Shown piece by piece: positions 44,935 to 55,834 of a DNA stretch of 64,000 nt. A program made the position numbers and the translations under genes. The notes under the pieces are model-generated. The model worked only from the letters and a program-made list of their open reading frames with translations, did no database searches and was not told where the DNA came from. Location of the stretch: positions 62,001 through 126,000 of the forward strand of contig JAHLKC010000089.1 in NCBI GenBank assembly GCA_025449115.1. Reading direction: 5' to 3'. The DNA comes from Chytridium lagenaria (taxonomy: Eukaryota > Chytridiomycota > Chytridiomycetes > Chytridiales > Chytridiaceae). Position 1 is the stretch's first letter, and each line of letters starts with the position of its first letter.

Positions 44935-46765
44935 ATGACCTCCGTTGACGCTATCCACTTTGTCGAAGACGCTCTCCTGGCTCTCGAAAACGAACACTCT
45001 ACCACAGAGATCAAAGCCTTGAAAGCCCATCGCCTCAACAACACCACCCAGAACCAACCCCCCACCTCCCACAGACCGACACGCCCGTCTCCTCCAAGTC
45101 CTTCATCGTTTCGGCTGCGTCTCACTCTCCCTCGCCGTCCTCGGTCAAAACGCTGAATATCTTTGGTCAACCTCCTACGGTGTTCGTCACAACGGTCCCG
45201 TTGACGATCTCACCTCCACGCTTCTCCCAGCTTCCTTTGCCGATAAACCCATCACGGCTTCCACGGGCGTACCAAATGGCGTCCTTATCGAAACCCGTGA
45301 CGTGTGTCGCTGTCATGAAGTTAGCGGACATGGGGATCATTGATCTTGATAAGGAGGTGGGTGAGTATGTTGATTTGAAAGGATTCAACGGCGTCACGGT
45401 TGCAATGTTGATGGCGCATTTGGGGGGAACCTGTACCGGGGGTTTTATGGGGTATGATCGAAAAGAGGTTGCCGAAGGGAAAACAGAGGTACCGAAAACC
45501 ACTATGGATGTGTTGATGGGGAAAGGGGATTCGGAGAAGGTGGAGGTTATAGGGATTCCAGGGTTGATGTCAATCTATTCCGGTGTAAGTAACCATATTC
45601 CCTCGTTATGATTTATTGTACTGACGTTGCGGGGGAACGTAGGGTGGAACCACCATCCTCCAACTCCTCATCGAAACCGTGACGGGCAAAACCTTCCCTG
45701 ACGCCATGCGTGATCTCATCTTCATCCCTCTCGGCATGACATCCAGCACGTTCAACACAAACCCCGTCACCGGTGACATGGCGTGCGGGCACAGCATGGA
45801 TCTTGAACCTATAGTTGGGGGTGCAAGAATCCATCCTGAAATGGCTGCGGCTGGGTTATGGTCGACGGCGGAGGATATGGCGAGGTTCTTGAAAGGGTAT
45901 TGGGAGAGTTTGGCGGGGGTGGGTGGGATTATTGGGAGGGAGGGGGCGAGGAGGATGTTGGAGCGACAGGGGTTGATGGGTGAGGAGAGGATGGGGTGGA
46001 TGGTGGAGGGGGAAAAGGAGGGGAGGGTGGTTTTTCAGGTATGGATAAAAGATATCTTTGCTAGCTTTGTTTTTTTTTTTAAAAATTTGCGTTTTCCTTA
46101 TCCTCTGTTCCTTATTTACGTATCCGTCACGTACCTTTTTTACGTATTTATCCCCCGCCTCTTTTCCTATTCACTCCTTATTGACGTGCCTCTTTACGAA
46201 CCTTTCTTTCAGCACGGCGGCGCTAACGACGGCTACACCCTCGCCATCGAAGGTGCGGTTAGCTCCGGTGAAGGCTACATCCTCTTCACCTCTGCCCCGC
46301 CTCAATCCCGAGACACCCACTACATCCGCTACATCATCCGTACCGCTCTCTACGCCTTCTACAACCACCCCAACAAGCCAACAAAACCCACCCGTCCCTC
46401 CCTTGACGACACTGAACCAACAGCAGCGGTTGTAGCCCCCCGTATGGATTTGGTTGACATCGTGGGACGTTTGCGTACAGTGAGGAGGTGCCGGAACGGT
46501 TTGAGGGAAGAAGGAGGTGGTGGTTAAGGCTGGTGATGGTGAGAGTGTTGAGGTGACGTTTGTAGGGTTTGAGAGGACGGTGAGGTTTTTACGACAGGAA
46601 AAGAAGGAAGGGGGTGAGGAGACGCCAAATCATTTTGTGGCGGAGAAACCGTGTAGGCTTGGATTGACTTTTGAGAAGACGGAGGGACCGATGAAGATGA
46701 ATGTGGAGTATTCGTGGAATACGCCGATGGTGTTTGTGAAAAGGGTGAGTGTGGAGCATGAGTGA
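44935..46765 (+). CDS. Beta-lactamase/esterase-fold serine hydrolase, paralog 2
   Basis: The same gene structure as paralog 1, in opposite orientation. MTSVDAIHFVEDALLALE opens the protein. After breaks near 45085 and 45260 come the nucleophile motif as YQMASLSKPVTC (S-x-x-K), DLDKEVGEYVDLKGFNGVTV, MLMAHLGGTC and MSIYSG. Intron 45583-45641 follows, then GGTTILQLLIETVTG, IPLGMTSSTF and AAGLWSTAEDM. Intron 46039-46211 precedes HGGANDGY, as in paralog 1. After a break near 46510 the C-terminal domain ends SWNTPMVFVKRVSVEHE. All three active-site motifs are kept. A hydrolase of unknown substrate, probably cytosolic. The gene pair plus relic shows local duplication, inversion and loss. Confidence 0.85.
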
Positions 46766-47028
46766 TCGTTTGCGTGGATTGTTGTTTTCGTGGAGTGGAT
46801 TAGTGGAGTACGCCGTTGGTGTTTTAGAAGGGGTGAGTGTGGAGGAGTGATGATTTGCAAATGTTGTTCGAGTTATAAAAATAATGATAATAATAATAAT
46901 AAAAAACGTGTTTTTTTTTTTTTTGTTTAACTCCGTTAGACCATATGAATATTAAGTTTATGTCAAGGATATATTATAAAGCTTTATGTTCGCTCCAATT
47001 CGGCACCACATGAAATAAACAGACGAAT

Positions 47029-47952
47029 TTAGTTCATCACTTTCCACCACCAATTCACCCAAACCTTTCTTCCGGCCTCTCGGCCTTTCAACGACCACTT
47101 GCTGTCTGACTCCTTCTCATCTTTCCGCAACCCCTTCCCACCCCTCGTCTCCAGCCACCCTTTCCCACCCGTCCTCTCCAGCCAGCCCTTAATCCCACCC
47201 CTCTTCTCCGACCCCTCCTCCCTTTCAACCAACGTCTCACTCGACCCCTCCATCTTCCCCCAAGAACTCTTAACACTAAGCTTGAACGTCCACCTCCATT
47301 TCCACACCTACAAAAAACAAATAAACATAGGTAAATAGAGATGACGACAAACTTTTATACCTTGTTCTGGGAAGCATTCGTGATAGTATCATTAAAACGC
47401 TGCATAAAGACGGAACGTTAGACTATAAAATAATACATGTTTTCACCTCAACACTAAGGTCAAATCGAGTATGGTCCAGGTTAACGCCATCAAGTCTTTC
47501 CATATCGAATAACGATGTTTCTGAAATCCCTGACACGCCTCTGGTAGGGTTCGGCTTGGCCTCGTTGTCAAGGCCCTCGATTGTTCTCGGCATAGCAACA
47601 TTCTCTACCATCCGCTGTACCAATGTCTCTTCTCCGCGGTCACAATTCCCTGCTACCGTCGTACTGTTATTGGGGCCGCAAACCACTGTTTCCTTCAACA
47701 TGGTTTCCATGAAGGGCACTCGTTCCACCGGCGTATTGTCAACCCTGCCCTTATCAATCGCTATCTTCGGTCTCCTCTCACTCCCATCACATGTTCTCGC
47801 AAGGTTGTCAGCTCTCCGGAGAGCCTCAAAATAACCTCCAAGAAACCTCAATTGCGCCACCCGTTCTTCACGGCTGGCGAGGAGCGCCAGGTCTGCGGGG
47901 GTGAGGGATGGGAGGGGAGTGTGAACGGTATGGGTGTGTCAATGGTGGTCAT
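47029..47952 (-). CDS. Three-exon gene of unknown function
   Basis: Exon 1 is 47952-47447, starting MTTIDTPIPFTLPSHP. A one-base break near 47905 leads to LTPADLALLASREERVAQLR, a helical segment, then FLGGYFEALRRADNLAR and a polar region. Intron 47446-47400 is 47 bp with TCTAAC. Exon 2 (47399-47361) encodes RFNDTITNASQNK. Intron 47360-47308 follows, then exon 3 (47307-47029) VWKWRWTFKLSVKSSWG, a Gly/Lys/Arg/Glu-rich region with repeated GWLE[RT] and GGKG, and an aromatic end VWVNWWWKVMN. All joins are phase 0. No signal peptide, membrane helix or known domain. Conserved splice signals support a real gene. Confidence 0.6.
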
Positions 47953-49116
47953 GGTGAGGGTTTTGGAGTGAGGAAGAGTTGAGTGAGGAAGACTTGAGTC
48001 AATTGAGGAAGATAAAGTCAAGATTGGCTACGTGATTTCTCATTATTTCTTTTTTTTGTCAGCGCTTTTCAAAAACAAAGGACGCGAGAACGGGGAATTT
48101 AATATGTGAGGCTCAGAGCACCTCAAAAAACAGGCGATCACTTCATGTTCAACAAGATTATCGCCTTATGCACAAAAGGCCCAAGATTCTGGTCTTTAAG
48201 GATGACAAAGGCTCACAAAGAAGATTTTCGTTTAACATGTATGTAAATCACAGTCACGACATTAACCAACACTCCTTCGGCTGCTGAGTTGACTACCCAC
48301 CGCCTGCCTGCTCTTACTGCTCCTGCGCGCACGCTATCACCTTGAGGGACAGCGCCTATGCTACTGGTGGGAGCGTTGAGAAAGTGTGAAGAACCTAAGA
48401 CTTTCGAGCTCAACTTGAAGACACTTTTGAAACTGAACATGTGGGGGTTGGGGAATTACGTAGTTGACCGACCTGACGCTCTCGTGTCAATACTATATTC
48501 CCTTCCTCTGTTCTGTGTACATAATCAAAAAGCTTTACCGAAAATAAAAGAATGTACGGAACGTTACTAAAAGTGTTGAAGAAAGTGTCGATTTATGTAG
48601 AATGCAGATTAGCCGATTCCCATCGAGAGCAGGCACATATGACTCTGTCAATTCAAGAGAAATAGAGCAAGCAACGTACATCGTTTTCTTCCGCGTAAGT
48701 CGAAGCGGAAAAGGATGCGTGGTGCTTACAATATTGCCTCTGAAACCGACAATATCAGCAATTTCCGGTGCAGAGCATTCGTCGAGTAGCCTTGTGGGAT
48801 GCGGTGTGGGTGTCCTCCATCATCCAGCGCCTCGCCGTTCGTTCCCTCTGAGCCTCAACAGCCATCCAGCCAGCCTCAAATTAGAAATAAAATTTGCTGC
48901 CAGCCATCGAGGCTGACACCAGAAAACACTTGAAGAAGGGATCGAAGGAGAGCTCATCATTCTTTCGCTTCTTTACATCAACACATCATCACATCATCGA
49001 GTTCAATTCTCAACCATCGAGCATCCAGCATCGCGCATTACTTCACCCTGTCTCTGCATCATCACATTCTCATCATACCCAATCTTTGAACCTCAAGACA
49101 CACCAAAATCCACAGC
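47953..49116. other. Intergenic, no gene seen
   Basis: Divergent promoter region between the minus-strand gene at 47029 and the protease at 49117. CATCATCA-rich leader sequence lies at 48975-49095. Confidence 0.4.
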
Positions 49117-52100
49117 ATGCGCATTTACACTTTATCAGCACTGCGGCCTCTCCTTCTCATCCTCCTTGCATCTCTTTCTTCCATTATTCAAGCCGCATCC
49201 CCATCGACACCACTGTCATCAAACGACCCTTGTTCATCACTTGTATACGGAAGAGTGGTGACCGCCATCGAAGCCAGAAAACATGTTTTGAATCCTTTAA
49301 AGTATCTGACGAAACCAAGAAGGCTCAAATCAATGCCATCAAAGGATATCTTGAACTGTAAGTGGTTTCCATTGTAATTATGACTAAACCCCTTTATGTG
49401 GACAGATACCCCTATCTCAACCTCGTGAAAACAGTTGGGATAGACTTTATCTCCCGTCTCGACGCACTTGCAACCCAGCCCGAGCTTACAACCGAATACC
49501 TCTTCCAAGACTCCATTGTGACGCTTTTCAAATCCCTTCGAGACGCCCACGCCGTGTATTCACCAACATGTTTCACCACCGTGAATTTCATGCAACCCTT
49601 CATCTTGGCTGCCCGGCATTCGGATACAGGCAAGACAAGGATTGTGGTAAAGGAGACAGTGGAGAAGGGGACGACTCTGACGGTGAATTTGCCGAAATGG
49701 TTTCCGGATCTTGTGAAGGCTGGGTTTAGAGAACGGCTTTTGGATGAGTGGAAGAAGGCGGTTGGGGATGATTTGAACAAGTTTTTGGGTTGGGATGTTG
49801 TTGAGATTGACGGAATCGATGCTGTCGTGAGTTACTTCTCTTCTCATGCCTTCTTTAAATACTCTTTTTCCTTATTCATTCTCCACCAAGATGAAGTGGC
49901 TATAGAATAATTATTCTTTTTATATAGACTGCAGTGAAGGCATTCGCTGATACCAGCGTCGGTCTTTCCCACACGCCTCAAACCCGCTTCAACTTTGCCC
50001 TCGCATCGACCCAATTCCTTTCTGGCCGTCTCCGCCTCATCGACGGTCCCTTCTCGGCATCCCGTCGTCTCCCCTCCAACAACACTCGCACGTACCTCCT
50101 ACGTGATCCCGTAACCTTAAAAACCACATCTCTCACGGTGCCGTGGCTCGGATACTTTCGCGAAACCTTCTCTGAAATGGATACAGCGACGTACACAAAG
50201 GAGTTTTGTAGACCTAATGAGAATATCAGTGGTACTCATCATCTTGGAGGGACGATGCAGTTGGCGAGTGTGAGCAGGGGACGGTTGGAGGCGCATATGA
50301 AGGAGGTTGGGAAGGGTGGGGTTGATGAAGAGGAGGTGCTGAAACCTTTGCATCGCTACGCAAAGTTTGATAGGAGAGAGGAAATGGAGGAGATGAAGAA
50401 CGGCAAGAATGAGTTTATGAGACCCAATGCTGGTGAACCAATTTACAAGCATCCGTACCGCGGTATCAAGGAAAAAGGAAACGGGTTGTCTGAGCTTCGA
50501 CGTCGTAGTGATGCGCCTGGGAAAAAACCTGCGATTGGGCCGCTTGAAAGGGAGGATGACCCACCTACGAGTGTGAGGGAGCAACAACCTACTGGAACCA
50601 TTGATTTGAATGACCTTGAAGAGCTTAGGCGACAGCTGCCCCCCCGGAACGAATTTGGACCGCCGCCTCGAAACGAGCCATTTTACAAGCATCCTTACCG
50701 TGGTGCTGGGGTAGCGGACGAAAAGAGTTACGAAGGAGGGACGGTTTTTATGGCTTACATGATGAGAGAATTGATGATGAGGGTGGTAATCATGATGACC
50801 GAGCTGTGGATGGTTCTGGAATTTCAGAGCAAGACGTACCTATTCACACAGACAATCACAGACCGCGTTCTATGTTTTGAAGGATGATGAGGGAAGGAAG
50901 ACTTGAGTTTTGCGTTGCCTGGGTTTAGTGTGGATAATGGGACCAGGGCGGTGGAGAATTGGGTTGGGAGTGTGACGGAGGGGTTAAGGAAATTGGAGAA
51001 GGAGGGTGTGGGGAGGGTCATTTTGGATGTGACGAATAATGGGGGTGGTGTAATTTGTTTAGGGAAAGGATTGGCAAAGGTAGAGTCTTTCATTTCTTTC
51101 CATACTCTTGAGTTCTACATTTTCCATATTCTTTGATTATCTTCTTATCAATTCGGCTAACATGTCAAATTATAGTACCTCCTTGGCCCCAAAACCACAT
51201 TTATTCACTACGACATTCGTCTTTCCCCCGCAAACCTATACCTCCTCAACTCAACCCGGAACTCATCTCACTCCATATCTGACGACAACTCCTTCAACCT
51301 TCGCGACGCCATCCTCCCCATTACCCAACCCCCAACCACCAACGCCTACGCTATCCTCGACGCCCCCAACGTTCATCTCATCAAACGCGGTGGAGTTGAT
51401 GAATACTATACCGGTGAATTTTCTATTCGTTGTGATGTCGCCACCGAAAACCTTGACGCCCTGTTCGCCGCCCAAGAACCCCTCGAGAAGGGCTGGAAGA
51501 GTGGAGCCGTTGCTGTTTTAAGTTCTGGGGCATGTGGCTCAACATGCGCCATGATGGTGAGGGCGATGCGGAACTCTTTGGGGGTTCGAACGCATACTTA
51601 TGGAGGGTTTTGGGAGGATGGGTTTAAGGCATTTCAACCTACGACGTTTGAAGGCGGCTCCGTGTTGGATTTCGCAAGGATATTAAGGGACGTTAATGAG
51701 ATTGTAGCCAAAAGTGGGGCGGCAAAGGATGTCAGACTTCCTGTGGCGTTCCCGCTCCCTGTTGCGGGGCAGGTGTTGCATTGGGAGAGTTATACAACAC
51801 ATGGAGGAGATGTGACGACGCCTGATGAGTTTTTGAGACAGGAGGCTGAGGGGTATGTGTTTGTTGAGGATCCAACGGATGTGGGGGCGGTTTGGAGACG
51901 GCTTGCACAGAGGATGTGGGATGAGGGGGTTGGTGGGGGGTGACACCAAAGGGAGTTTCGGAGGTTGGGGGGAAGGGGGTTGAGGAGGGGGTTGTGGAAA
52001 TGTTGAAGATTGCGGCGGGTAGAAAAAAGGTGATGGGGTTGGGGGGGTTGAGGGTGGATGTTGGGGAAGAGGGGAAAGACGATGGAGGGAGCGGACGTGA

Positions 52101-52278
52101 TAAGGATGTGTTGGAAAGATTGAAAGGAATTGCTTTTATGGGGAGTGGACGGGAGGATAGCGGTGGGGAAGATGTTACAAGGAATGAAGTGAAGAATGGG
52201 TTCTGGAGAGGGTTTTCCTCTTCAGAGGATAATATTCCTTTCATGAACTTGAGATGCGCGTGGTGTGATCGACAGTGA
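49117..52278 (+). CDS. Secreted S41-family (CPAF-like) peptidase
   Basis: A family of tail-specific and CPAF-like serine proteases, common in fungi. Exon 1 starts with a signal peptide (MRIYTLSALRPLLLILLASL) and continues, after a missing T near 49287, to VSDETKKAQINAIKGYL. Introns: 49358-49405, 49827-49927 and 51080-51175. Exon 2 holds YPYLNLVKTVGIDF, DSIVTLFKSLRDAH and DGIDAV. Exon 3 adds a long linker with two copies of P[IF]YKHPYRG before the catalytic core. There, VILDVTNNGGG matches the S41 oxyanion segment and SGACGSTCAMM (exon 4) the nucleophile region. The stop at 51943 follows a G6 run; one base changed there keeps the frame open to 52278 (MNLRCAWCDRQ). A further break lies near 50750-50900. 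Extracellular or vacuolar. Confidence 0.85.
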
Positions 52279-52370
52279 CATTTGTTTGAGATGATAATAT
52301 AATATAGCAAGTATGTAGATAGAGTTTAATTCTTGAATCTTTTGTATAGATATTATGTGCCCGCCTTACT

Positions 52371-52832
52371 CTATTGCATCAACACAACTCGATCACACCC
52401 TTTTGAAGTTGATGTTTTTTCTGTGCACGACCACGGTAATAAGCGAACCCTCCCACAGCCACAACAACCACACAAAAGCACTATGTTCGCTACAATGCCC
52501 GTCAATCCCGTACCTAGAGTCATGAACGTTGGGGTGTCGCTTTTTGATTCGCCCATCGCGTGCAGCGGTAGACTGTAAGTAGTGACGTGGGTGATTGTGC
52601 ATCGAGAAGTAGCGGTTGACGTTGCTGTGATCGATGTTGGGATTATGTCTTGTGTTGGAGTGGTTGTAGAGTCGAACAAATTGGTGGTTGTTGGTTGTTC
52701 CAATGAATCGGTGGTGGTAGTTGAATCTCCCTGAAACACACCAGTCAATTCACCCGTAAAAACGATAGATCTCCATGTCGTTCTTCGAGCTCCAGGTGGC
52801 GGTGAAAACGGTGGACGCGATGAGGAAGTCAT
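52371..52832 (-). other. Possible Ser/Thr-rich coding region
   Basis: A minus-strand frame starts MTSSSRPPFSPPPGARR and runs through a Thr-rich stretch (STTTTDSLEQPTTTN). A hydrophobic TGLTGIVANIVLLCGCCGCG could be a membrane segment. There is no upstream promoter signal, no paralog in the window and no domain. A shortened or spliced surface protein is possible; equally it may be non-coding. Confidence 0.3.
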
Positions 52833-53325
52833 ACTCTATGTTGCTTCTGTGAAGGTGAGTATTTATCATGTCAATGGCCTATTCTACCTTGATAAGTCTG
52901 CTCCGTCCTTGTGTCCTGTGCTTGTGTTTGTCGCTGCGCAAGTATGTTCGTCTGTGTTGTGTCCTGTGTTGCGAGGGAAATAAGCACCACGCATAACTCA
53001 AAACAGCCAAGTTCATAAACACCCGCTTTACGACTCGTTTTTGTTCCGCGGGATACTCTTAAACAAATGCATAGTCGTAACTGAGTCTTTTGGCTCGCGC
53101 ATGGGATGTGATATATAAATATTTAATTAATTATAAAAGATGGACACGTTCCTTATCCCAAATTCCTCAAAGTTACCTTTTCTTACATTGTCGATGACTA
53201 AAAGAAGCATCAAGGTTCTTGACCCACACACCACCAGACAAGGCACCACCGATGAAAGAGTACACTGAGCTCTTGGTTAAAGGCTCCTGCAGCCTTTTTA
53301 GAAAGGGGACACAGATAAAAAAGTA
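52833..53325. other. Intergenic, no gene seen
   Basis: No coding or RNA feature recognised before the tRNA fragments. Confidence 0.4.
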
Positions 53326-53346
53326 TGCGTCGACTGGGGAATCGAA
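53326..53346 (-). pseudogene. tRNA-Gly fragment 1
   Basis: GCGTCGACTGGGGAATCGAAC on the plus strand resembles the 3' acceptor and T-arm of the intact tRNA-Gly at 53661, with one or two changes. The anticodon and D arms are not recognisable. Confidence 0.6.
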
Positions 53347-53547
53347 CAATATACGCCGACTTGCGATGGAGAATACCGAAGTCCTGAATGAATGAACATG
53401 GTATATGGAGTTGAAGCCACTGGGAGTTGAATTGGCAAAATAACCTAGAACTAAGTAAATACTATCCGCAGCAAAAAAATCAAAAAGATTATGGGCTCCT
53501 GAAAACTAAACATAGGGAGTAAAATGGAAAATAAAGAAAAGAAGACT

Positions 53548-53592
53548 GCGTCGACCGGGAATCGAACAACACTTGTGTTGGAAAGGCGCTTA
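53548..53592 (-). pseudogene. tRNA-Gly fragment 2
   Basis: The first 20 bases are identical to the T-arm/acceptor half of the intact tRNA-Gly. A degenerate anticodon arm (TTGGAAAGGCGCTT) follows; the D arm and 5' acceptor are lost. Its flank GAAGACT also resembles the flank of the intact gene, so the duplication included flanking DNA. Confidence 0.65.
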
Positions 53593-53660
53593 AAACTTAT
53601 TACACAAAAGGAACAAAGAGGAGAGGACAGATAAAGAGAAGGAGAGAAATAAAAAAGACT

Positions 53661-53730
53661 GCGTCGACCGGGAATCGAACCCGGCACTAGTGCTTGGAAG
53701 GCGCTTATTATACCACTTAACTATCGACGC
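53661..53730 (-). tRNA. tRNA-Gly (anticodon TCC)
   Basis: 70 nt. Acceptor GCGTCGA pairs with TCGACGC; the T-arm is CCGGG-TTCGATT-CCCGG; the anticodon loop CTTCCAA gives TCC. The anticodon stem has one C-A mismatch (AGCGC with GCACT) and the D stem one G-T pair. No CCA encoded and no intron. Confidence 0.85.
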
Positions 53731-53737
53731 TGAACAC

Positions 53738-53808
53738 TCCGATACGGGGAATCGAACCCCGGCCGCCGCCGTGAAAGGGCGGAATCCTAACCGCTAGACG
53801 ATATCGGA
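53738..53808 (-). tRNA. tRNA-Glu (anticodon TTC)
   Basis: 71 nt. Acceptor TCCGATA pairs with TATCGGA; the D-arm includes GTCTAGCGGTTAGGAT; the anticodon loop CTTTCAC gives TTC; the T-arm is GGGG-TTCGATT-CCCC. Confidence 0.93.
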
Positions 53809-53817
53809 TATTGAACA

Positions 53818-53890
53818 TGCTTCGACCCAGGATCGAACTGGGGCCTCTTCCGTGTGAAGGAAACGTGATAACCACTACACTATCGAAGCA
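53818..53890 (-). tRNA. tRNA-Val (anticodon CAC)
   Basis: 73 nt. Acceptor TGCTTCG pairs with CGAAGCA; D-arm TAGTGTAGTGGTTATCAC; the anticodon loop TTCACAC gives CAC; the T-loop is TTCGATC. Confidence 0.93.
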
Positions 53891-53900
53891 GAAGGAGAAA

Positions 53901-53973
53901 TGCCGCCTCTCGGGATCGAACCGAGTACCTTAGCATCTTCAGTGCTACGCTCTCCCAGGTGAGCTAAGGCGGC
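53901..53973 (-). tRNA. tRNA-Phe (anticodon GAA)
   Basis: 73 nt. Acceptor GCCGCCT pairs with AGGCGGC plus discriminator A; D-arm TAGCTCACCTGGGAGAGC; the anticodon loop CTGAAGA gives GAA; T-arm CTCGG-TTCGATC-CCGAG. No intron. Confidence 0.95.
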
Positions 53974-54251
53974 TTGTGGAAAAACTTGATTCTTTTTCGG
54001 ACATGCCCCCCAAGCTGCCTGAGACGGCCGTCCTCCCAAAGAGGACCTCCGAGAAAGAGACCACAAGGGGTTCACCGCAGGATGGCCGCGCGCACGCGGC
54101 CCCTGCGAAGGTAATATCCAGGGCCCCCCCATCAAGGCCATTACTTTTTAACAATTTTTTTTTTTTTTTTTGGGTGGAGACAACAATCAGGGAGACGTCA
54201 CAAGAGAGTTTGCCACGGAACCTGGATGATGGAAACTGTGAAAGAACTCTC

Positions 54252-54788
54252 ATGGCCTTCAACGCTGTTGATAAGACTGAGGAGATTCAGTCGTTCAAAG
54301 TGAAGCAAGGTAAGAATGCTGTTCATTTTGTACTTACTTCATCAGAAGGAAATCACAGCGCATTTCGTTACGGACGATATTTTCAAAAGATAAGGCAGTT
54401 GCTGGATGGAATTCTTCGTCATGTGAACCGGAGGAATCGTGGATCAATTGTTGTTGAGATGGTGGATGAAGTTCTGCAGGAGTCGGCGGAGTACATCATG
54501 GAGACTGGGATTATCTTCAAAGACGATTGGGACGTTCCTTGGGAGATTTTGGAGATAAACATATGTGAGCATGATGGTGAGCGTGGTGGAGTTCTTGTTG
54601 ACGCAATTTAAACTTGGATAGTTACCACTTTCCGCGTCTCAGAGAGTCAGAAGATGTGGTTGACGAGGACCATTGCTAGACTTGAGCGTGGGCATAAGGC
54701 TGGTCGTATTGTTTATCTTGTCTTTTTGTTGATGTCGTTTTTGAAGAGAAATGATCTGTTGTATATTGTTGATATGCGTCGAGCTTGA
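54252..54788 (+). CDS. Unknown protein between the tRNA cluster and the Helitron, one in-frame stop
   Basis: The frame runs for 179 codons from ATG 54252 to TGA 54786-54788 with a single internal TAA at 54609-54611. Before it: MAFNAVDKTEEIQSFKV, FRYGRYFQKIRQLLDGI, VVEMVDEVLQESAEY, DDWDVPWEILEINI. After it: TWIVTTFRVSESQKMWLTRT and a hydrophobic IVYLVFLLMSF. Unlike most breaks here, this is not a frameshift: both halves share one frame. No known domain. It could be a captured or decaying gene at the edge of the Helitron, or two unrelated frames. The open frame extends upstream towards a T run at about 54150. Confidence 0.4.
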
Positions 54789-54862
54789 AGTAATATATTG
54801 TTGCAAATGCATATGTGGTTTTTATTGGATGATGGCATACAGCAATGTGCGATATTCTTTCT

Positions 54863-55834
54863 TCATGCGGTGAAGTCTGGAGCGTCAGAGAGCGGTCCGA
54901 TGCTGGCCTGGGTCTGGTGGAGAACAGCTACGTATTGAGTTTCCAACGAGACGGTGTGTTGGGCAAGCCCACTGTGGTGCTCGCGAAGTTGAAAGACAAT
55001 CCAGCACCACGATCCGGGACCCCAAGTTCCTCCGTTATTTCCGGTGAATGATCGGATATTTTTGAAGTTGAAGGTTTCAAGGCAATTGTAAACGGGTGCT
55101 AAAGTGAGTGAGAATTGCTGTAAGCAGATTGGTTTACCTTTTACAAAGGATGCAAACTGAAGTCCACCGTTGGATTTCAGAAAGAATGGATTCTCAAAAA
55201 GGGACTCCATTTGACTGAAAAGCAACTTCATCCCGTCAGGGTCAAACACTGCGACGGACATCATGCACTGCGCGATGGGACCGGTTTTGGATTTGATGCT
55301 GGAGGTTCGTGTCGTCCGTCACCATGCCAACCGTGAAGAAGTCAACGGGTTTTGCCGCCAACGCAGAAACGGTTCCCACGGCTGTTGTGGAAGACATAGT
55401 GATCCGGTACCTTTGAAACATTGTGGGATGGCGTCATTTCCGGGGAAAGTTGAGGAGAACCTGAACTCGTCGTTGAACGTTTTTGGGAAGCTTAGAGGAG
55501 TCCAGAATGATGCTTGGGATTTCGTTACTTCTTTCAGGTTCACCATAACCGCCTATGATGTAAGCCATGTTGAATTGTGGAAGTTCTGGATGTTTAAAAT
55601 GACACCATTAACCAAACCCATTAGAGCTCGCCACTCAGGGAGGACAGCTTCAACAGTAACGTGACTTGTTATGTTGCAAAACTTTTTATTGAACTTCTGA
55701 TAACATCTGATCATACAGGAGTTTTGCTGCTGTTGGAAGACGGTCCCAAATGGCGATCCTTTGTCTTCTGAGCGAGACTTTCGATTCTTGCAATCTCGGC
55801 TTTGATGTCTGCGGATGGTTGGGCTTTTATGCAT
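54863..55834 (-). other. Unresolved minus-strand coding fragments at the 3' side of the Helitron
   Basis: Three minus-strand frames read like pieces of protein: SVAVFDPDGMKLLFSQMESL (to 54863), KEVTKSQASFWTPLSFPKTF (55319-55546) and AVLPEWRALMGLVNGVI (55553-55834). They follow the helicase in the same direction, with frame changes. They may be a second Helitron-carried gene or captured host exons. I do not recognise a family, and I could not locate the Helitron 3' hairpin and CTRR end. Confidence 0.35.

Noticed and set aside
54003..54150. Frame starting MPPKLPETAVLPKR as a separate gene or LINE fragment
   Set aside because: It runs directly from the tRNA-Phe flank into a T run, has no domain, and does not match the ORF1 at 62.7 kb by eye.
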